Assembly: GCF_025210435.1 (NCBI RefSeq)
Contig: NZ_JAOART010000033.1
Span: 1-64,000, forward strand
Direction of reading: 5' to 3'
Length of the DNA stretch: 64,000 nt
Origin: Anaeromicrobium sp.
GTDB taxonomy: Bacteria > Bacillota > Clostridia > Peptostreptococcales > Thermotaleaceae
The position numbers were made by a program, and so were the translations under genes. This document shows positions 34,602 to 42,592 of the stretch, piece after piece. Below the pieces are notes generated by a model. It saw only the letters and a list, made by a program, of their open reading frames with translations. It was not told where the DNA came from and made no database searches. Each line of letters starts with the position of its first letter. Position 1 is the first letter of the stretch.

Positions 34602-36078
34602 ATGAGAAAAATTAGTACAAAGATTATGTTAAGTATTATGGTGTGCAGTATAATTGTATCTGTATTACTAGGTACTTTAAGTATTATTAAGAGTTCTAGT
34701 TATATAAAAAAAGAAGCCAATGAAAAATTAGAGTTTAAAGCAGCCGCTGAAGCTGGGATTTTTAATGACCAAATTAGGCAAGTGGAATCAGGCGTTCATA
34801 CATTAAAATTAGCTGTTATAAATACCTTTGATTTAAGAAAAGTTAATAATGATATTATATACGTGAAAGAAGAATATCATAAAGAAGTAGGTTCTTTATT
34901 ATCAGACTTTGTTAAGACAACTCCTGTTCAAGGTGTATATTTAACTTTTAATCCAGAATTATTAGGCAATAAAGCTTATGAGATTTGGTATGCAGACGAG
35001 AAATTAGATGGAAATGTTGTGTGGGTGGACAGTGACCCAGATGATGATTTGATAGAATGGTTTGAAGATGAAGAAGAAATGGAATATTATTATGCTCCCA
35101 TAGAAGCAAATAAGGGGATTTGGCTTAGTGTATCTGAGGATATTGTTTTAGGAATAGATGTGGTTACATATAGTGTTCCAATATACAAAAATGATATTTT
35201 AATAGGAACTCTAGGAATAGATATTTCCATAGAAGACATAAAAGATAAAATCAAAAAAATGGAATTATACGAAACGGGTTATGGTTTTCTTATGGATATG
35301 GATTATGATTACATATACCATCCCAAATATGTTGGAGAAGATGAAACTTACGGTTTAAGGAATGACAAAGATGGGGATTTAACCTTCGTCATAGATGAAA
35401 TGGATAAAAATAATAAGGGTTATATAGAGTTAAATTTAAATGGGGTAGAAAAGGTATTGGCTTATTCTAAATTATATAATGGATGGACTGTAGCAGTGGA
35501 AGTTCCAAAATCTGAAATACTTAAGCCAATAGGACAACATATTAGACATAACGGCTCAAACAAATTTACTTGCATTAAATGCTTCAATAGAAGCTGCTAG
35601 GGCAGGAGAAAATGGAAAGGGATTTGCAGTAGTAGCAGATGAAATAAGAAAATTAGCAGAACAATCTGCACAAGCAGCTGCTGAAATACAAAAAGTGGTA
35701 GAAAGTGTAAATGGATCGGTGGGGAATTTAGTAAGTAACTCACAAAATATGCTTAAGTATATTGATGAAGATGTTAGTGACGATTATAAAAAATTACTTC
35801 AAGTAGGTGAGCAATACCATAAAGATGCAGAATTCTTTAAGGTTATCATAGAAGATTTTAATGAAAATACTTCAAATCTACAAGAATCCATAGAATCAAT
35901 AACCAATGCCATAAATGAAGTGGCAGTAACAATAAATGAAGGAACTGATGGAGTTGGAAGTATTGCTAATAAAACATCAAATATGGTAGAAGAGTTAACC
36001 AATATAAAATCTACTATAAAACATAATTTAGAAAGTGCTAAAAAATTAGTAGATACTGTTTCTGGATTTAAATTGTAG
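34602..36078 (+). pseudogene. Methyl-accepting chemotaxis protein with internal deletion
   Basis: The first frame (34602 to about 35540) gives a membrane helix (about 8-28) and a double-Cache sensor domain ending near [10 protein letters not shown]. At about 35540 the sequence jumps straight into the signalling tip in another frame: [21 protein letters not shown], then [12 protein letters not shown], continuing to 36078. The second membrane helix, the HAMP domain and the first half of the signalling hairpin are absent. So a deletion of several hundred bases also shifted the frame. The first frame stops at 35600. No working receptor can be made. Confidence 0.88.
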
Positions 36079-36080
36079 TT

Positions 36081-36152
36081 AATAATCTTAAGGAATAAAA
36101 AATCCTAGTCAAGTCTTAACTTGTCTAGGATTTTTTATTCCTTAAGATTATA
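36081..36152 (+). terminator. Long palindromic terminator (repeat copy 2)
   Basis: A near-perfect palindrome of about 70 bp: ATAATCTTAAGGAATAAAAAA, then TCCTAG and its mirror. The core repeats the terminator at 34221-34260 including the outer TAATCTTAAG. The two copies flank the broken chemoreceptor gene. Confidence 0.85.
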
Positions 36153-36280
36153 AATTTGTTTCCAAACCATAAGGGAATCACCTTCCCTAAGTGAGTTTAT
36201 CTGTAAATCTAAATTTGCATATTTTGTTGACAGTCTTGTGCCCATTTTCTTGTAGTAAATACTTATTTACAATTTTAACC

Positions 36281-36344
36281 AATAGTGATATTATATACCT
36301 AGTGAAAGGATACATAGATTTACTAGGTATACAATATCACTATT
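36281..36344. repeat. 23-bp inverted repeat before the PadR gene
   Basis: Arms 36281-36303 and 36322-36344 match at 22 of 23 positions around an 18-bp centre. It lies 69 bp before the PadR start, within a likely promoter region. It may be a double operator for the PadR protein; a terminator role is unlikely since no T tract follows. Confidence 0.65.
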
Positions 36345-36412
36345 ATTTATGTGCTATATTACAATGATTACCTGAAAATGAATAAAAAAAATATTTTACA
36401 GAAGGTGTATAT

Positions 36413-36754
36413 ATGAAGATTAATAAAGAACTACTCAAAGGAAGTACGGTTATTTTAATTTTAAAGTTTCTTGATCAAAAAAGTATGTATGGTTATGAAA
36501 TGATTAAAGCAATTGAAAAAAGATCAGAGGGAGTCTTTTCTTTTAAGGAAGGAACTTTATATCCAATTTTGCACACCCTAGAGGAAAATGGATTAGTAAC
36601 ATCTTTTTGGGATGAAAGTGACGGAAAAAGAAAGAGAAAATATTATAAATTGACTAAAAAAGGGAGAGATGAATTAAAAGAAAAGGAAAAAGAATGGACA
36701 TTATTTAGTTCTACCGTAAATAAAATTTTATGGGAGGGAATTGTATGTCAGTAG
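36413..36754 (+). CDS. PadR-family transcriptional regulator
   Basis: 113 residues. The winged helix has the family pattern I-L-K-F-L-D-Q-K-S-M-Y-G-Y-E-M, F-S-F-K-E-G-T-L-Y-P-I-L-H-T-L-E-E-N-G-L-V and the wing K-R-K-R-K-Y-Y-K-L-T-K-K-G. The C-terminal helix for dimerisation is short. It overlaps the SEDS-type gene by 10 nt. PadR genes with a downstream partner having a DUF1700-like domain commonly control their own operon. Confidence 0.9.
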   Translation: MKINKELLKGSTVILILKFLDQKSMYGYEMIKAIEKRSEGVFSFKEGTLYPILHTLEENGLVTSFWDESDGKRKRKYYKLTKKGRDELKEKEKEWTLFSSTVNKILWEGIVCQ

Positions 36755-38088
36755 AAAATAATAGCTATATTAATGAGTATCTTTCTCAAGTATGTAGTCA
36801 TGTAAAATATAAAGAAGCCCATAAAGAAATAGGATTAGAATTAACTTCACATATTTATGATGTAGCTGATGAATATATAGAAGATGGTTTGTCTGAGGAA
36901 GAAGCTTTTAAGCATGCTATCAACCGTATGGGAGAGCCTATGTTAGTAGGAAAGGAATTAAATGTTGCCCATAAAGGAACACCAGATTGGATTACATTGA
37001 TTTTAACTTTAACTTTTGTCAATTTAGGTATATTTATAATGTATTTATTAAAAAGCTATAATGGATATGAATGGGCTTTTTATAACAGTATTAGATATGG
37101 TTTAGCAGGGACGTTTTGTATTGTTTTACTATATTATTTTGATTATCGTAAATTGAAAAGATATTCATATCATTTATTTGCCGGCACACTACTTATATGT
37201 TTAATTACAATATTTAATGGAGAATATGTTTTAGGGAGACCTATGCTTAGGATTTTAGGAAATACTATTAATTTTATAGGGATCAGCCCTTTTTTATTTG
37301 TGATTGCTTTAGCAGGGATATTTAGCCAGCGGAATTGGAATGAGGATAATGATGATTTTATTTCAGTCACATTTAAATCTAAAGTGACATTTAAACTGAG
37401 TAATAGCCTGTTAAAGTTTTTTTTATTAATGATAATTCCGTCATTTATAATGTTCATATTTCCATCTACGGCATGCCTGATTTTATACTATGTAGGTTTT
37501 ATGATTATGGCTGTTTTATCAGGAATGAAAAAAAAGTATACTGTTCTTCCAATCGTTGTAAGTATATTAGGGTGTTTACATTTAATCATAGCATATCCTT
37601 ATAGAATGGTTAGATTGTTTTCTTATATAAACTATTATAAAGACCCTCAAGGAGCAGGATATACAAATATGCAGATACATAATATAATACAATCTGCAAA
37701 ATTATTTGGACAAGGATTTATTTTTCCTAAACAAACTCTTCCTTTGGTCCATACTGAGTTTTTACTAAATTATATCCTTTATGCATTTGGCTGGACAGGA
37801 GTGATAATTTTAATAGGGGCTGTAGGAATATATTTATCAAGAATGATATATATTACTAGTAAAATTAATGATTTGTATGGACAGCTTTTGATGGGTGGTT
37901 TACTTAGTATGATTTTTATTGAATTTGCATTTAATATATTGATGAATCTAAACTGTATGCCACTTATTGGTATGTCTCTTCCTTTTATGAGCTATGGAGG
38001 AATGTTGAGTATAATACATGCTATATCTATTGGGATAATCCTTAGTGTTTATAGAAGAAGGAGTTTATCTTGTTGTAGGTATAACTAG
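36745..38088 (+). CDS. SEDS (FtsW/RodA/SpoVE) family protein with DUF1700-like N-terminal domain
   Basis: About 447 residues. Residues 1-80 are soluble and look like the permease-prefix or DUF1700-type domain (E-I-G-L-E-L-T-S-H-I-Y-D ... S-E-E-E-A-F-K-H-A-I-N-R-M-G-E-P). About ten membrane helices follow. The C-terminal half has R-L-F-S-Y-I-N-Y-Y-K-D-P-Q-G-A-G-Y and Q-S-A-K-L-F-G-Q-G, both characteristic of SEDS glycosyltransferases. The catalytic H-T-D-F is H-T-E-F here. GGGAGGG precedes the ATG. The overlap with padR suggests regulated expression of a wall polymerase-like protein, perhaps under envelope stress. Confidence 0.85.
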   Translation: MSVENNSYINEYLSQVCSHVKYKEAHKEIGLELTSHIYDVADEYIEDGLSEEEAFKHAINRMGEPMLVGKELNVAHKGTPDWITLILTLTFVNLGIFIMYLLKSYNGYEWAFYNSIRYGLAGTFCIVLLYYFDYRKLKRYSYHLFAGTLLICLITIFNGEYVLGRPMLRILGNTINFIGISPFLFVIALAGIFSQRNWNEDNDDFISVTFKSKVTFKLSNSLLKFFLLMIIPSFIMFIFPSTACLILYYVGFMIMAVLSGMKKKYTVLPIVVSILGCLHLIIAYPYRMVRLFSYINYYKDPQGAGYTNMQIHNIIQSAKLFGQGFIFPKQTLPLVHTEFLLNYILYAFGWTGVIILIGAVGIYLSRMIYITSKINDLYGQLLMGGLLSMIFIEFAFNILMNLNCMPLIGMSLPFMSYGGMLSIIHAISIGIILSVYRRRSLSCCRYN

Positions 38089-38148
38089 AGAAGGAAAGAA
38101 AAAACTTAGTAGATAAAGACATTTATTAATATTTTTATAGTATAACGG

Positions 38149-38180
38149 GGTCTCTATATTAAAGGATAGGGATCTTTTAT
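38149..38180 (+). terminator. Terminator of the padR operon
   Basis: GGTCTCTAT (38149-38157) pairs with ATAGGGATC (38166-38174) using G-U pairs, then TTTTAT. Confidence 0.6.
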
Positions 38181-38308
38181 ATGTCTGATGGGAATGCTCA
38201 TTTGTGTAGAAAAAAGTTTGTACAAGAGAGAAAAAGGAATATGATTTTATGAAGTAAATATATGCTAAAATACTAATATATGTTATGTGACAAAGGGAGG
38301 TATGTATA

Positions 38309-38794
38309 TTGAGTACTTATGGCATGTATTTTTTTACAATTGTACTCGTTGTAATATCCTTTAAAAAGGATAAGGGAAAAACTAAAAAAGCATTAAGAAA
38401 GGCATGGAGAGCATTTTTAAATATATTACCTGAATTTTTAGGTGTAATCATGTTAGTAGGAATACTTTTAGCTGTCTTAGATCCAAATCTAATATCTAAT
38501 CTATTAGGTAAAGAATCAGGATGGATTGGAGTTGTTATATCAGCCTGTGTGGGAGGAATTACATTAATTCCTGGTTTTGTTGCCTTTCCAACGGCGGCTA
38601 TGCTTATTAAAAATGGTGCTGGGTATATGCAAATAGGTGCTTTTATATCTGCACTAATGATGGTAGGAGTTGTGACTATGCCCGTTGAAATAAAATATTT
38701 TGGAAAGAGGCTTACAATATTAAGAAATATTTTTGCCTTTTTATTTTCATTTATAGTGGCTTATATAATAGGAAGGGTGGTGGCAGGTATATGA
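38309..38794 (+). CDS. Permease half-gene 1 (DUF318-like)
   Basis: 161 residues from a TTG start with GGGAGG 8 nt upstream; an ATG at 38302 is in another frame. About five hydrophobic segments. A loop G-K-E-S-G-W-I-G and the G-G-I-T-L-I-P-G-F-V-A-F-P motif resemble one half of ArsP/DUF318 permeases. It overlaps the next gene by 4 nt (ATGA). The two products probably assemble into one transporter. Substrate unknown. Confidence 0.75.
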   Translation: MSTYGMYFFTIVLVVISFKKDKGKTKKALRKAWRAFLNILPEFLGVIMLVGILLAVLDPNLISNLLGKESGWIGVVISACVGGITLIPGFVAFPTAAMLIKNGAGYMQIGAFISALMMVGVVTMPVEIKYFGKRLTILRNIFAFLFSFIVAYIIGRVVAGI

Positions 38795-39324
38795 AGCTTT
38801 TAAAAAGATATAGATTTTTTTTAATAACAGTATTAATAATAGGGATTATGACTATTATTAATAAAAATTTAGGAATGAAGGCCCTTGGTGTTGTTTCATA
38901 TAGTATCAAAGAGATGATTCTTGTTATACCACCTGTATTTATCCTTTTAGGATTATTGGATGTATGGGTTCCAAGGGAAATGATGATGAAATATATGGGG
39001 CAAGGGTCTGGATTAAAGGGAATAGTATTAGCTATCCTATTAGGATCAGCAGCAGCAGGGCCCTTATATGGAGCTTTTCCTGTGGCAGGAGTATTTATGA
39101 AAAAGGGAGTGAAATTTAGCAATGTACTCATATTTATTGGAGCGTGGTCAACTACCAAGATTCCCATGTTTTTATTTGAAATGTCAGCATTAGGTGTTCC
39201 ATTTGCCCTAACTAGATTATTAGTAGATATTCCAGGAATCATATTGATTGCATATATTTTGTGCATGATCATGTCTAAGGATGGGGTGGATGAAATATAT
39301 AGGAAAGCTGAATTAATGGAGTAA
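38791..39324 (+). CDS. Permease half-gene 2 (DUF318-like)
   Basis: 177 residues with four to five membrane segments. The motif G-S-A-A-A-G-P-L-Y-G-A-F-P mirrors the S-C-S-T-I-P loop of full-length DUF318 permeases without the Cys. It is translationally coupled to half-gene 1. Its stop codon abuts family B repeat copy B1. Confidence 0.75.
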   Translation: MKLLKRYRFFLITVLIIGIMTIINKNLGMKALGVVSYSIKEMILVIPPVFILLGLLDVWVPREMMMKYMGQGSGLKGIVLAILLGSAAAGPLYGAFPVAGVFMKKGVKFSNVLIFIGAWSTTKIPMFLFEMSALGVPFALTRLLVDIPGIILIAYILCMIMSKDGVDEIYRKAELME

Positions 39325-39480
39325 TGTATATTAAAAAAATAAATTAGTCATTTCACTGGTTATTTGAATTATTTTCTTCGTTATGGAGTCGTTTACATAT
39401 GTTTAATATGCTCACTCACCATGCCTTGAAAATAATCTAAATCCCTCAGAGATCTGACTAGTTTATTTTTTTCATATACC
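39325..39480. repeat. Family B miniature inverted-repeat element, copy B1
   Basis: About 156 bp. Ends are AAATAAATTAGTCA on the left and TGACTAGTTTATTT on the right, and the inside folds back through ATTTGAATTATTTTC and GAAAATAATC-AAAT. It begins at the base after the stop codon of permease half-gene 2. It is the most diverged of three copies. Confidence 0.85.
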
Positions 39481-39498
39481 TAAGTTTAGATAGGAGAT

Positions 39499-39525
39499 AG
39501 TCCCGTTTAAGAAGGGGCTGTTTTT
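39499..39525 (+). terminator. Terminator after the split permease and B1
   Basis: AGTCCC / GGGGCT stem with a 9-nt loop and a T5 tail. Confidence 0.55.
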
Positions 39526-39628
39526 CATATATTATATTCCAAAATCAAATGTCGAAATTTGCGATAAAAAAATGTAGGATTTTTCGTTTTAATGTAGAAA
39601 TATATATAAGTAAGAGGGGGGCGTTAAA

Positions 39629-39760
39629 ATGGATAAAAGAGTAGTAGAAATAGTAGAAAAAATATTAATTAAGTTAGATAACTTGGAAATGAAAGAAAAT
39701 AATATGGTTTTACAAGATAATTATGTCAATGAAAATTCTACAGAATCCAAAGTAATGTAG
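39629..39760 (+). CDS. Small protein of unknown function
   Basis: A 43-codon frame from an ATG with AGAGGGGGG 7 nt upstream. It starts M-D-K-R-V-V-E-I-V-E-K-I-L and may form an amphipathic helix up to residue about 25; the rest is polar and Asn-rich. The good ribosome binding site is the main support. I do not recognise a family. Confidence 0.45.
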   Translation: MDKRVVEIVEKILIKLDNLEMKENNMVLQDNYVNENSTESKVM

Positions 39761-39880
39761 TTCGATTTTCCTATTAAGGTAACAACTATATTCTCTCTTG
39801 TATATGAATAGACCTACTAATTGACATGCTAACTATTTAGGAATGTGGTATTTTATTTAGTTTTATATAATTAAAATATG

Positions 39881-39920
39881 AGGGTTGAAAGTGATTAAAT
39901 CATTTTCAACCCTTTTTATG
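39881..39920 (+). terminator. Terminator
   Basis: GGGTTGAAA-G-TGAT / ATCA-T-TTTCAACCC with T5, about 120 bp after the small gene at 39629. Confidence 0.8.
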
Positions 39921-39938
39921 AAATAGGATTATAGATTC

Positions 39939-40040
39939 ATCGTGTGAGAATTAGGTTCATATGTCATGTTTATTATGCTGAGCATATGGTTACCCCATAG
40001 ATTGGTGAAAATTCAAAATATATTTACCTTCCTTTATAAG
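39939..40040 (+). repeat. Possible diverged relic of a family A element
   Basis: The order GTGTGA, TAGGTTCAT, TGTCATGTT, then a GTGAAAATTCAAAATATATTTACCTTC-like stretch and TATAAGG follows the central and right part of family A (GTGTGAATC, TAGGTTCAT, GTCATGTT, TTTTCAATATATTT, TTATAGG). Many differences; resemblance by eye only. Confidence 0.35.
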
Positions 40041-40042
40041 GA

Positions 40043-40081
40043 AGAAGCTCTTGTCCAAATGTGGGAATAGAGCTTTTTTTA
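40043..40081 (+). terminator. Hairpin with T tract
   Basis: AAGCTCT / AGAGCTT stem with an inner TCC/GGG contact and seven Ts. No gene of its own ends here, so it could end an unseen short transcript or the small gene upstream. Confidence 0.6.
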
Positions 40082-40118
40082 GTATATTAAAAATTATTTA
40101 AAAAGTTATAATTTCCTA

Positions 40119-40174
40119 TTTACAAAATGGAAAGATGAGGATATAATAAATATGTGGTAATGATAATCATTATC
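40119..40174 (+). promoter_or_regulatory. Promoter with Fur box
   Basis: -35 TTTACA (40119-40124), 17-bp spacer, -10 TATAAT (40142-40147). The start near 40154 is covered by 40156-40174, which matches the classical 19-bp Fur box (GATAATGATAATCATTATC) at 18 of 19 positions. It fits the 7-1-7 Fur form TGATAAT-N-ATTATC better than the Zur form TCGTAAT. Confidence 0.8.
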
Positions 40175-40330
40175 GATTAATGAAAATTAGGGCGTATGTA
40201 TATCTTGCTATTATAAAACGCCGAAAATTTTACGCTTTTAAAAATCTCTTAGACTGGTCATCTAGGAAAGTAAAAAGTTTATTTTGTTAGGGCAGGGAAA
40301 AATTCTCGATTTTCCCTGCCCTAATAAAAA
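40154..40330 (+). ncRNA. Iron-controlled short RNA or rpsD attenuator leader
   Basis: From the Fur-box promoter to a 15-bp terminator hairpin (TTAGGGCAGGGAAAA / TTTTCCCTGCCCTAA, 40288-40326) is about 175 nt. A 36-codon frame starting at 40181 has no ribosome binding site, so the RNA is probably non-coding. An internal GGCGT/ACGCC stem is visible (40190-40225). It either ends here as a small RNA in the style of RyhB/FsrA, or it is a leader whose terminator controls the S4 gene 90 bp downstream, which has no evident promoter of its own. Confidence 0.55.
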
Positions 40331-40422
40331 ATCCATGTAGAGAAATATTAAACTAATGAAATGGCATATTTATCTGATATATTACCGCGGCAAAAATATT
40401 AATGATAATATGGAGGGATAAT

Positions 40423-41016
40423 ATGGTTAAGATGAGGGGGCCACGTTTTAAGCAATGTAGAAGATTAGGTTTAAATGTATGTGGACATCCAAAGGCAATG
40501 AACCGTGCAAAAAAAGGTACTAGTAGGGCTGATAGAAAGCTTTCAGATTATGGACGTCAGCTTCTTGAAAAGCAAAGGTTAAGAGCTTACTATGGAGTGA
40601 TGGAAAAACAATTTAGAAGATATGTGGAAAAGGCAATGGATTCTCCTAGATTAACTAATGAAGTTTTAGTAGAATTTTTAGAATGTAGATTAGATAATTT
40701 AGTATATAGAATGGGATTTGCTAGTTCATCACGTCAAGCCAGACAAATGGTAAATCATGGACATATTCTAGTTAATGGTAAAAAGGTAGATAGACCTTCT
40801 TTCAAAGTTAAAGTAGAGGATGAGTTAAGCTTAAGAGAAAAATCACAACAAGTAGGTATGTTTAAAGAAAATTTCCAAGAAGGAAATGGATTTAATCTAC
40901 CCTATATAGAAATGAATGTGGACAAATTTACAGGAAAATTAACTAGTATGCCAAACAGAAAAGATGTACCTATTGAAATTAATGATCAATTAGTTGTAGA
41001 ATTTTATTCTAGATAG
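40423..41016 (+). CDS. rpsD: Ribosomal protein S4 paralogue lacking the Cys zinc knuckle
   Basis: About 197 residues. GGAGGG lies 5 nt before the ATG. The N-terminal part reads [16 protein letters not shown] with only two isolated Cys instead of the C-X2-C ... C-X-C knuckle of zinc-type S4. The S4 RNA-binding domain (about 88-150) has [26 protein letters not shown]. It stands alone, outside any ribosomal operon, behind a Fur-box promoter. Clostridia often carry more than one S4 gene; this looks like a condition-specific spare. Confidence 0.93.
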   Translation: MVKMRGPRFKQCRRLGLNVCGHPKAMNRAKKGTSRADRKLSDYGRQLLEKQRLRAYYGVMEKQFRRYVEKAMDSPRLTNEVLVEFLECRLDNLVYRMGFASSSRQARQMVNHGHILVNGKKVDRPSFKVKVEDELSLREKSQQVGMFKENFQEGNGFNLPYIEMNVDKFTGKLTSMPNRKDVPIEINDQLVVEFYSR

Positions 41017-41022
41017 GGAGAG

Positions 41023-41052
41023 TAAGGAGGATTTGATAATCCTCCTTATTTG
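41023..41052 (+). terminator. Terminator after rpsD
   Basis: TAAGGAGGATT / AATCCTCCTTA stem with a 4-nt loop and a short T tail. Confidence 0.8.
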
Positions 41053-41065
41053 TTTTATGAAATTG

Positions 41066-41094
41066 CTTAGGATATATTTCCTAAGATTTTTTTT
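41066..41094 (+). terminator. Second tandem terminator
   Basis: CTTAGGA / TCCTAAG stem, then A and eight Ts. Two terminators within 75 bp insulate the next gene from rpsD. Confidence 0.8.
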
Positions 41095-41201
41095 GCCATA
41101 TCTTATAAAATATAGTATTAAAGTATGATTTTATTCTTTATTTATTCTGGGAAAAATTTAAGTTATAATGTAGGATGAAGGGTGTAGAAGGAGGAAATCA
41201 T

Positions 41202-41786
41202 ATGAAAAGGAAAATCATAAGCCTATTTAAAATATTAGGAGTACTGTGGTTTTTAAGTTTTATATTAATAGAAGGTTTAATTCTTATAAATGGGGTATCT
41301 AAAGAATATAAGGAAGTAGATTATGTAGTAGTATTAGGGGCAGGATTAAAATGGGATAAGCTGTCAGTAACATTAAGGGAAAGGTTAGATAAATCCTATG
41401 AATATCTAGAAAAAAATAAACATATACAAGTTGTTGTATCCGGAGGTCAAGGACCTGATGAAGCCACATCAGAGGCTTTGGCAATGGAGAAATATTTAAT
41501 AAATAAGGGAATATCAAAGGATAGGATAATTAAAGAAGATAAATCTACTAGTACCTATGAAAATTTGAAAAATACTTATGATATTTTAAGAAAGAAACAA
41601 AAGAAAGAGAAGATAAGATTAGGTATAGTAACTAATAGATTTCATCAATTTAGAGCAGGCCTATTGGCTAAAGAAATAGGATTTGAATCCTATAGTATAG
41701 TATCTAAAACTAAAATTTATCAAATTCCTAAGTATTATATAAGAGAGTATTTTGCCATTATAAAGTCTCTACTTTATGATATTTAA
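41202..41786 (+). CDS. YdcF/SanA-like DUF218 membrane protein
   Basis: About 194 residues, start chosen at the ATG with GAAGGAGG upstream. One N-terminal membrane helix (about 8-28) is followed by a DUF218 domain with V-V-V-L-G-A-G, R-L-D-K-S-Y-E-Y-L, V-V-S-G-G-Q-G-P-D-E, S-E-A-L-A-M and D-K-S-T-S-T-Y-E-N. The family is linked to envelope polysaccharide or wall metabolism, with no proven reaction. It is monocistronic, and a stable-RNA promoter follows 20 bp after its stop. Confidence 0.82.
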   Translation: MKRKIISLFKILGVLWFLSFILIEGLILINGVSKEYKEVDYVVVLGAGLKWDKLSVTLRERLDKSYEYLEKNKHIQVVVSGGQGPDEATSEALAMEKYLINKGISKDRIIKEDKSTSTYENLKNTYDILRKKQKKEKIRLGIVTNRFHQFRAGLLAKEIGFESYSIVSKTKIYQIPKYYIREYFAIIKSLLYDI

Positions 41787-41806
41787 AAAAAGGGAATAAA
41801 TCACAT

Positions 41807-41835
41807 TTGACATTATAATTAATATATCATATAAT
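41807..41835 (+). promoter_or_regulatory. Perfect consensus promoter of the large RNA
   Basis: TTGACA (41807-41812), 17-bp spacer, TATAAT (41830-41835). Both boxes and the spacing match the sigma-A consensus exactly, as is usual for abundant stable RNAs. Confidence 0.85.
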
Positions 41836-41841
41836 ACTCCT

Positions 41842-42468
41842 TACGAATAAGTGCAGATGGTGCAGTATTCTAGTCAGATCATACATTTCTGAAGGCGGGC
41901 CTAAAAATCCGTCAGAGGGCATATCGATGAAGCTCCTGGTATTTGCTTACAACGCCCAGTTGAGGGTGAGTGCTGGGAGTAAGAAAAAGAGGGCGATTCA
42001 CAATGGCATGTGGGCGTGTACCCTTTTTTTCGTGGAGACTTAATAAAAGTAATTTTTTTATTAAGATTAAACCTACAATGTGGTTCAATATGTGCTACGT
42101 GTAGAGTAGCCTGCCTTGAGTGGAATATGGGGGATAAATAGTTATGATATTGTTTTATAGGCCAATAAAATAATATTTTTTCCTATTTGAAACCTGTTCT
42201 GCAAAAGAGGCTAGGAAATGACTTGACTGTTGAGGAAAGCTCCTAGACTGTTCTTTTGAGATACTTTGAGGATTAAAGTACGGACTAAGTGGTAATCTGG
42301 TAATGCATAGCATAGGAAGAAGTAAAGGGAAACCGCTGATCTGGCGACAGACCAGTATCTTCCTGGGAAAACCAACCAGACCTAAGCCGTAAAATTTACT
42401 CAAGGTATTGCCATCTGATTACTTCATATATTTAAGATTATAGCTCATCGGAGGGATGGGCTTTTTTC
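41842..42468 (+). ncRNA. Large structured non-coding RNA, candidate OLE-type
   Basis: No frame above about 80 codons fits this 627-base interval, yet it is far less AT-rich than nearby spacers and packed with hairpins: TCTGA-GGCGG / CCGTC-AGA near 41888-41917; CTTAC ... CCCAG / CTGGG-A-GTAAG near 41946-41982; ATCTGG / CCAG near 42338-42354. CAGATGG at 41854-41860 is complementary to CCATCTG at 42411-42417, so the two ends can pair and frame one RNA of about 570 nt. A terminator with GATGGGCTTTTTT ends it at 42441-42468. Length, ends and host type fit OLE RNA of Clostridia. A T7 tract at 42023 could end a shorter 190-nt form. Confidence 0.6.
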
Positions 42469-42592
42469 TGTTTATATAAAATATCCTCATGTATTTCAGT
42501 CATTGGGAATGAAAGTAGTTGGTACTCATATGGATAAAAATGACAATATCCTGTATAATGTTCATATGACTTATAGATAGGAGGTGGGAATT

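Noticed and set aside
38751..39272. 173-codon minus-strand frame over permease half-gene 2
   Set aside because: Antisense shadow of a well-supported gene.
40181..40291. 36-codon frame in the Fur-box transcript
   Set aside because: No ribosome binding site; its start codon lies right after the Fur box.
42230..42245. RNase P-like GAGGAAAG in the large RNA
   Set aside because: The following bases are CTCC, not TCC, and none of the other RNase P cores (ACAGAA, AGATGAT-type) are present.
42155..42403. 82-codon minus-strand frame within the large RNA
   Set aside because: No ribosome binding site, no recognisable protein features, and it lies over stable hairpins; it is a chance frame.
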